The position numbers and the translations under genes were made by a program. From NCBI GenBank assembly GCA_035651455.1, contig DASRFR010000013.1, positions 1-64,000 on the forward strand: a stretch of 64,000 nt of DNA, in the 5' to 3' direction. Of the stretch, positions 59,711 to 64,000 are shown piece after piece. Below the pieces are notes generated by a model, which was given only the letters and a program-made list of their open reading frames with translations, did no database searches and was not told where the DNA came from. The number at the start of each line of letters is the position of its first letter. Position 1 is the stretch's first letter. The stretch comes from DASRFR01 sp035651455 (GTDB lineage: Bacteria; Acidobacteriota; Terriglobia; Terriglobales; Acidobacteriaceae).

Positions 59711-61267
59711 GTGACCCCGGACGAACTCGCTCGTACCTTCGAACAATTTCTTTCCGGCTCCCGTGACGCTCTTGTCCTCGAAGATGGTGCGGTTGTCTTC
59801 GATCTCGCCATGGCCAGGTATTCCGTATCGGGCGAGCACAACAAGTGCTTATTGCACCTTTGGTCGGCGGAACGCAACGTTGTGCGCAGAGTGCTGCAGG
59901 CGCAGACCAGAGCTGACGTGCTGCAGCTTGCCGTTCAGCGTCTTGGTCAGGTTCGCCCCACCAAGCTGGAAATTTGCCGCCGGCGGGACCGGCGTACTCC
60001 GACAGCGAAGAAAATGGCGCGATCGGCGTACCAGCAGAAACTGAGGCTAGTGCTCGAACGTCAGTTCCCCGCTTTCACCATTGCTCAACTCAGTTCCGCG
60101 ATGGATCTGGAGCGCTCCTTCGGCCCAATCTATGTCCGCGGCGTCTTGCGGCGAGGGCAGTCCGCGTTCGCCGTACTCGGCGTGAACGGGGATGAGACCC
60201 AGAGTTCCATCGACGCTGCTTTGACCTTTGCTGTCCTCTGGCTTGATACCTGTCGTCACGCGCAAGATGGCGTTCTGGTCGAGGGTATCAACCTGTTTCT
60301 GCCAGCGCGCTCGTCTGCATTAACCGCAGAGCGACTCATGTACCTAAACCGCGATGCCGCCAAGTGGAAACTTTACGAGTTTGACGAGCAGGAGGATGCC
60401 GTGGTTGAGATTGATTGTGCCGACCGCGGCAACATTGCCACTCGCCTGGTGCATTGCCCCGAAGCAGGGCTGGCTCGCGAACGTTTTGCTGATTCCATAC
60501 ACCAGGTTCAAGAATTATTGCCGCAGGCGGAAGTCGCGGTGCTTTCCCCTGCAGAAATTGCCTTCAGGCTGCACGGACTCGAGTTTGCGCGCGCTAGGGT
60601 GGCCCACGATCCCACGTCATTTCGCAGCGGGCAGGAGATCGTCTTCGGAGTCGGCGCCGAAGAGCGCGTGCTTTGTGAGGCAAACCATGAGCGCTTTGCC
60701 GATCTGCTCCGCCGTGCTGCTGCGATTCGTCATACCGCCGGGCCGAAGCACCATCCCGTCTGGCGAATGCATCCCGAGCGATGGCTTGAATCGCTGGTCC
60801 TCAAGAACGTGGAAGCGCTTGATGAGCGGCTCGACGGATCGTGCTTGTACTCGCAGGTTCCCGCATTCTCGGCCGCTGACCGTGCCATGATCGACGTGCT
60901 GACTACAACCCGGCAGGGCCGCCTGGCTGTGCTGGAATTGAAAGCCGATGAGGACATCCACCTGCCGCTGCAAGGCCTGGATTACTGGTCGCGAGTGCAG
61001 TGGCACCACGCGCGGGGTGAATTCCAGACATTCGGCTACTTTCCCGGCCGCGAGCTTTCTCCGGAGCCGCCAGTATTGCTGCTGGTCGCGCCCACACTTC
61101 GGGTTCATCCCGCAACCGACACCCTGCTACGCTACCTTTCACCGGATGTGGACTGGACGCTCATCGGCATTGGCGAGAGCTGGCGAGACAATCTGAGAGT
61201 CATCTTTCGCAAGCGCAGAGATTCACTGTTCGCAACATCATCCCCGAGGTCATCGGCTGCAGATTGA
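59711..61267 (+). CDS. Predicted PD-(D/E)XK nuclease-like protein, unknown
   Basis: 518 residues from a GTG at 59711 (CACAAT five bases before; no Shine-Dalgarno). The first 370 residues match nothing I know: an N-terminal part with RTFEQFLSGSRDALVLEDGAVVFDLA and a basic stretch (RRRDRRTPTAKKMARSAYQQK). Near the C-terminus D395, E409, L410 and K411 form D-x13-E-x-K in AMIDVLTTTRQGRLAVLELKADEDIHLPLQGLDYW, followed by Q-x3-Y (QGLDY), which fits the RecB/PD-(D/E)XK family motif set. So a metal-dependent nuclease C-terminal domain is predicted. There is no neighbouring partner gene. The N-terminal part may bind DNA. Confidence 0.7.
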   Translation: MTPDELARTFEQFLSGSRDALVLEDGAVVFDLAMARYSVSGEHNKCLLHLWSAERNVVRRVLQAQTRADVLQLAVQRLGQVRPTKLEICRRRDRRTPTAKKMARSAYQQKLRLVLERQFPAFTIAQLSSAMDLERSFGPIYVRGVLRRGQSAFAVLGVNGDETQSSIDAALTFAVLWLDTCRHAQDGVLVEGINLFLPARSSALTAERLMYLNRDAAKWKLYEFDEQEDAVVEIDCADRGNIATRLVHCPEAGLARERFADSIHQVQELLPQAEVAVLSPAEIAFRLHGLEFARARVAHDPTSFRSGQEIVFGVGAEERVLCEANHERFADLLRRAAAIRHTAGPKHHPVWRMHPERWLESLVLKNVEALDERLDGSCLYSQVPAFSAADRAMIDVLTTTRQGRLAVLELKADEDIHLPLQGLDYWSRVQWHHARGEFQTFGYFPGRELSPEPPVLLLVAPTLRVHPATDTLLRYLSPDVDWTLIGIGESWRDNLRVIFRKRRDSLFATSSPRSSAAD

Positions 61268-61311
61268 AAATAGCGTGTAAAGCGGATAATCTTGCGCGCT
61301 GCGCTTGCGCT

Positions 61312-61779
61312 CTAGCGCGAATGCTCCAGCAGTACGACGGCGTGCGCAATGGCGGCATTATCTGTTCCCATACCCTCCGGGGTCTTGGCTTTTAGGCCGA
61401 TCGCCGCCGCGGGAATACTCATCAATTCCGCCACCCGCGCGCGAATTTTTGCCGCATGCGGCCCGATCTTGGGCGTCGCCAGCACCAGCGTCGAATCGAT
61501 GTTAGCAACGCTATAACCGGCTTCCCGGACCCGCTTCAACGCTTCACTGAGGAATACGGCGGAATCCGCACCTTTCCATCGGGGATCGTTTGGAGGGAAC
61601 AGGGCCCCAATATCCGGGGCGGCCACCGCGCCGAGCAGCGCATCGGTGATGGCGTGCAGCAGAACGTCGCCGTCCGAGTGTCCGCCGAGGCCCTTGTCAT
61701 GGGCCAGTAGAACTCCTCCGATTTTCAGTGGAATGCCCGCCTTGAATTCGTGCGAGTCCCAACCATAACCAATTCTCAT
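61312..61779 (-). CDS. ispF: 2-C-methyl-D-erythritol 2,4-cyclodiphosphate synthase
   Basis: MEP pathway enzyme that closes the cyclodiphosphate ring. 155 residues. Metal ligands D8, H10 and H42 in YGWDSHEF and GHSDGDVLLHAITDALLGA; C-terminal AAAIGLKAKTPEGMGTDNAAIAHAVVLL is conserved. Follows ispD by 83 bases on the minus strand, an operon-like arrangement. The common order with an upstream PIN-TRAM gene is also seen here, with one gene inserted. Confidence 0.96.
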   Translation of the reverse strand: MRIGYGWDSHEFKAGIPLKIGGVLLAHDKGLGGHSDGDVLLHAITDALLGAVAAPDIGALFPPNDPRWKGADSAVFLSEALKRVREAGYSVANIDSTLVLATPKIGPHAAKIRARVAELMSIPAAAIGLKAKTPEGMGTDNAAIAHAVVLLEHSR

Positions 61780-61862
61780 GTTCGGAGTGCCCCATTGGAT
61801 CTCAAGCTTCAGCAGATCGCAACGCCGTCTTTGGTCGGGGAGGAGTCATAAAGCCAGAAGAA

Positions 61863-62594
61863 CTATTGCGCCCGCAAATAAAACTCTGCCAGTTCCATGT
61901 CCCCGGGCGTCGTTATCTTGATGTTGCGTGGCGAACCCATGACCACCGCCACTTCGTGTCCCGACCTCTCGACCAGCGATGCCTCGTCAGTTCCGATGAA
62001 CCCGTCACTCGTGGCCTCGTCAAACGCCTTTTTTATCAGCGCGTAACGAAAGCCTTGCGGAGTTTGCGCCATCACCACCCGCTCGCGCGGGATCGTAGTT
62101 TTGATCAGCGCGCCTTCTGCCGTCCGCTCCACCTGTTTAACAGTGTCACTGGCCGGCATTCCTGCGATCGCGGCGCCATGCTTCTTCACGGCGCCGATCA
62201 CATCTTCAATGATCTGTTGGGTCACAAATGGCCGCACCGCATCGTGCACCAGGACGACATCCTCATCGGCGGCATGAATTGCGGCCAGCGCATTCGCTAC
62301 GGAGTGCTGCCGGTGCTCGCCGCCCTCGACATATTGAACTTTTTTCTTGAGTACATCGGGCGCTTCCTTTTCCAGGCGCGTGCGGAAGCCATCGATTTCG
62401 TTCTGCCGCAGCGCCACGCAGATCTCGCCCACCTCGGAACTCCCGGCAAAGCGGCGCAGCGTGTGGATCAGAATCGGCGTGCCATTTAGTTCGGCAAACT
62501 GTTTCGTCGCCGCCGGCTTGCGACCTTTCTCCACGGAAGCTGACGACATGCGTGTCCCTAAACCGGCAGCCGGAATGATCACAATCACCTTCAT
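61863..62594 (-). CDS. ispD: 2-C-methyl-D-erythritol 4-phosphate cytidylyltransferase
   Basis: MEP pathway enzyme that makes CDP-methylerythritol. 243 residues. Nucleotide loop VIIPAAGLGTRMSSASVEKGRKPAATKQFAELNG (Gly-rich signature with a longer insertion than usual), VLVHDAVRPFVTQQI (Asp for metal), KTTIPRERVVMAQTPQGFRYALIKKAFDEA and GTDEASLVERSGHEVAVVMGSPRNIKITTP. TATACT lies 10 bases before the ATG, so the leader is very short. Downstream: ispF. Confidence 0.95.
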   Translation of the reverse strand: MKVIVIIPAAGLGTRMSSASVEKGRKPAATKQFAELNGTPILIHTLRRFAGSSEVGEICVALRQNEIDGFRTRLEKEAPDVLKKKVQYVEGGEHRQHSVANALAAIHAADEDVVLVHDAVRPFVTQQIIEDVIGAVKKHGAAIAGMPASDTVKQVERTAEGALIKTTIPRERVVMAQTPQGFRYALIKKAFDEATSDGFIGTDEASLVERSGHEVAVVMGSPRNIKITTPGDMELAEFYLRAQ

Positions 62595-63014
62595 TGGGGC
62601 GCTAAGTATACGACCCGCTTACCGGCAGTTTCAAATGCGGCCGAACTCGACTATTTCTTCGGCGCCTCCGCGAGCTAGATGCCGGTTCTTGCTCCAGATC
62701 CCCGGAGCGGCCATCGTCAAAGCTATGGCGGTACGGATCGATTTCAACGGCTCTTTGTGCTCATGTGGGTATTTAACCCTGCAGTTTGCGTAAGTCCGGA
62801 TCGAGCATTTCTTGCCCTTTTTAGTGGGCAATGACAAACGCTGCAATCGTCCACCGTCCTAAGTCTCGAGACCGCCGCAAGTTATGGGAAGTGCATCCAA
62901 TGCACGTCGTGGCATCTCAGTTGCCCACAGAAAGTCTGGAGTTGCCAGTCGCAGAAGGGCCGTAAGCGCAATGGCATAGTCGCGACCGTAGCCTAGTTTT
63001 CGAGGACCATCTGA
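62595..63014. other. Gap between ispD and the secreted Cys protein
   Basis: 420 bases with no convincing gene. A 71-codon minus-strand frame (62631-62846) exists but looks like chance. TTGCCC (62812-62817) and GGGCAA (62826-62831) form a 6-bp hairpin with an 8-base loop, not followed by a T-run. The region probably holds the ispD promoter and that of the next gene. Confidence 0.5.
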
Positions 63015-63458
63015 ATGAAGCTGTGCTACACAGGCCGTATCTGGTTAGATCTGGTAGCGATCTGCACCAGTACTGCGGCGCTTCTCGCGTTAGCTCTGGC
63101 GCTCATCAGCACAGTCGCAGTACTTGCCGCAGCACAGGTTCATTCCTACTCGCGCCTTTCTTCAACTGCGCACGCAGTGCAGCCGCCCCAACGAAGCCAT
63201 AGCGCGCAACACTTCTCTGGAGTCATTAGCGATTCGATTTGCGGGGCCAAGCACGATCGCAGGAATAACCAGAGCGCCGCCGGTTGCACTCGTTTTTGCC
63301 TCGCGCGAGGAGCGCATTATGCCCTGGTCAGCGGGGATACGGTGTACAGCGTGCACGGCTATGAAGGCACGCTGGACCACTACGCCGGCCAGCGGTTGAC
63401 CCTGACCGGAACACTTGAGGGGAACACGATTACCCTGAGCTCCGTGCCCGGAGAGTGA
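63015..63458 (+). CDS. Small secreted protein with conserved Cys, acidobacterial type
   Basis: 147 residues. Signal peptide or anchor (about 14-42, LDLVAICTSTAALLALALALI), then a linker and a conserved block: FSGVISDSICGAKHD, AAGCTRFCLARGAHYALVSGDTVYSVHGYEGTLDHYAGQRLTLTGTLEGNTITLSSV. The 'ISDSxCGxxH ... CTxxC' pattern with three or four Cys is familiar from proteins in many acidobacterial genomes, where several copies often occur; their role is unknown. The C-terminal strands suggest an OB-like fold. Divergent from ispD and convergent with the PIN-TRAM gene. Confidence 0.75.
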   Translation: MKLCYTGRIWLDLVAICTSTAALLALALALISTVAVLAAAQVHSYSRLSSTAHAVQPPQRSHSAQHFSGVISDSICGAKHDRRNNQSAAGCTRFCLARGAHYALVSGDTVYSVHGYEGTLDHYAGQRLTLTGTLEGNTITLSSVPGE

Positions 63459-63498
63459 ACCGAAATTGCATCCGGCAAAATACTGAGGATGACTCCTG

Positions 63499-64000
63499 CT
63501 ATTCCACCGGACGCTCCGCCATCACCGGCGGTTTCTTGACATCAATTCCCCCCGAATTGGCATTTCCCACCGCAGCCGTTGAACCTGAGGCCGTAACAGA
63601 ACGTGGAGGCTCGCTTCGGGCGAAGCGCTCATCCCATTTGCCGAAAATCATCTTTCCGGCCGTGGTCTGCAACACGGAAGTAACCGAAATATCGATGGTT
63701 TTGCCGATCATCTTGCGGGCGTTGTCGACAACCACCATGGTGCCGTCATCAAGGTAGGCGACACCCTGGTTGTATTCCTTCCCTTCCTTCAGGATGAATA
63801 CTTTCATAGTCTCGCCGGGGAGCACGATTGGTTTCAACGAGTTTGCCAGCTCGTTAATGTTCAGTACTTCCACCCCCTGCAATTGCGCAACCTTATTAAG
63901 GTTGAAATCGTTGGTAATGATCTTGCCTTCGTAAAGCTTGGCAAGTTCAATCAACTTCATGTCCACTTCGCGCACGCTGGGAAAATCATCTTCGACAATT
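63499..64000 (-). CDS. PIN-TRAM domain protein (YacL-like), 5' end outside the window
   Basis: Partial: at least 167 codons, with the start beyond base 64000. The visible part opens with EDDFPSVREVDMKLIELAK (end of the PIN nuclease domain, with the conserved DFP...VD element), followed by a short linker GKIITNDFNLNKVAQLQGVEVLN and a TRAM domain (about VLPGETMKVFILKEGKEYNQGVAYLDDGTMVVVDNARKMIGKTIDISVTSVLQTTAGKMIFGKWDE as family pattern) and a Ser/Ala/Pro tail. In Bacillus, yacL stands just before ispD-ispF; here one gene lies between. Confidence 0.9.
   Translation of the reverse strand, partial: IVEDDFPSVREVDMKLIELAKLYEGKIITNDFNLNKVAQLQGVEVLNINELANSLKPIVLPGETMKVFILKEGKEYNQGVAYLDDGTMVVVDNARKMIGKTIDISVTSVLQTTAGKMIFGKWDERFARSEPPRSVTASGSTAAVGNANSGGIDVKKPPVMAERPVE

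Noticed and set aside
62631..62846. 71-codon minus-strand frame after ispD's start side
   Set aside because: No ribosome site or family pattern; probably chance.
1..64000. CRISPR array, prophage or integrated element
   Set aside because: No regular repeats, integrase or phage structural genes were seen.

Overview
The window is chromosomal, GC-rich DNA, densely coded on both strands. It most likely comes from an acidobacterium (Acidobacteriota, Terriglobia/Koribacter-like). This is inferred from the gene mix: a Ser/Thr kinase with TPRs, secreted carboxypeptidase-regulatory-like and TonB-era surface proteins, amidohydrolases with signal peptides, a 'SDS-CG' secreted Cys protein, a tandem-domain ThyX, lpxC and kdsB for a Gram-negative outer membrane, the MEP pathway and a glyoxylate shunt. 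There are no rRNA genes, insertion sequences, prophage or CRISPR. One tRNA (Gln, UUG) is present.

Layout. 0.2-6.7 kb: DedA-type membrane protein, then molybdenum cofactor genes (mogA, a receiver-DUF4388 regulator and moaC as one minus-strand unit; moeA separately) around a kinase-TPR protein. 6.8-13.7 kb: Met/His-rich secreted protein, RidA, two paralogous exported amidohydrolases flanking a CBS protein, a membrane-anchored cytochrome c and an HU protein. 13.9-21.5 kb: surface and regulatory genes (carboxypeptidase-regulatory-like protein, Cys-rich protein, folK, PilZ protein, lpxC, LolA-like protein, SDR). 21.6-25 kb: a large GAF-GGDEF-HD-GYP c-di-GMP enzyme. 25.2-30.2 kb: thyX, recA, coaD and an aspartate aminotransferase. 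30.3-33.9 kb: a GDP-mannose operon (manA-manC-phosphomannomutase). 34-37.7 kb: M48 protease, kdsB, a PLP aminotransferase and a second HU gene. 38.1-42.5 kb: the glyoxylate shunt operon aceB-aceA with a divergent LysR regulator. 42.6-45.8 kb: a DUF1376-like/DnaC-like helicase-loader pair, then a UvrC-like protein overlapping a DinB-fold gene. 48.5-53.7 kb: ispE, tRNA-Gln and the conserved prs-rplY-pth-rpsF-rpsR-rplI block. 53.8-64 kb: aldo/keto reductase, selD, tldD-pmbA, a predicted PD-(D/E)XK protein, ispD-ispF and the end of a PIN-TRAM protein.

Points that change the annotation. selD is longer than a standard reading gives: it has an in-frame UGA at codon 18 followed by a perfect 7-bp hairpin, so the enzyme itself is predicted to carry selenocysteine. 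The UvrC-like protein keeps the four iron-sulfur cysteines but appears to have lost the GIY-YIG catalytic residues and the whole second nuclease half. At least eight genes have a -10-like hexamer only 6-8 bases before the start codon and no Shine-Dalgarno, which suggests frequent leaderless transcripts. The second haem motif of the cytochrome is CXCH rather than CXXCH. All functions come from reading motifs by eye; no database search was possible.
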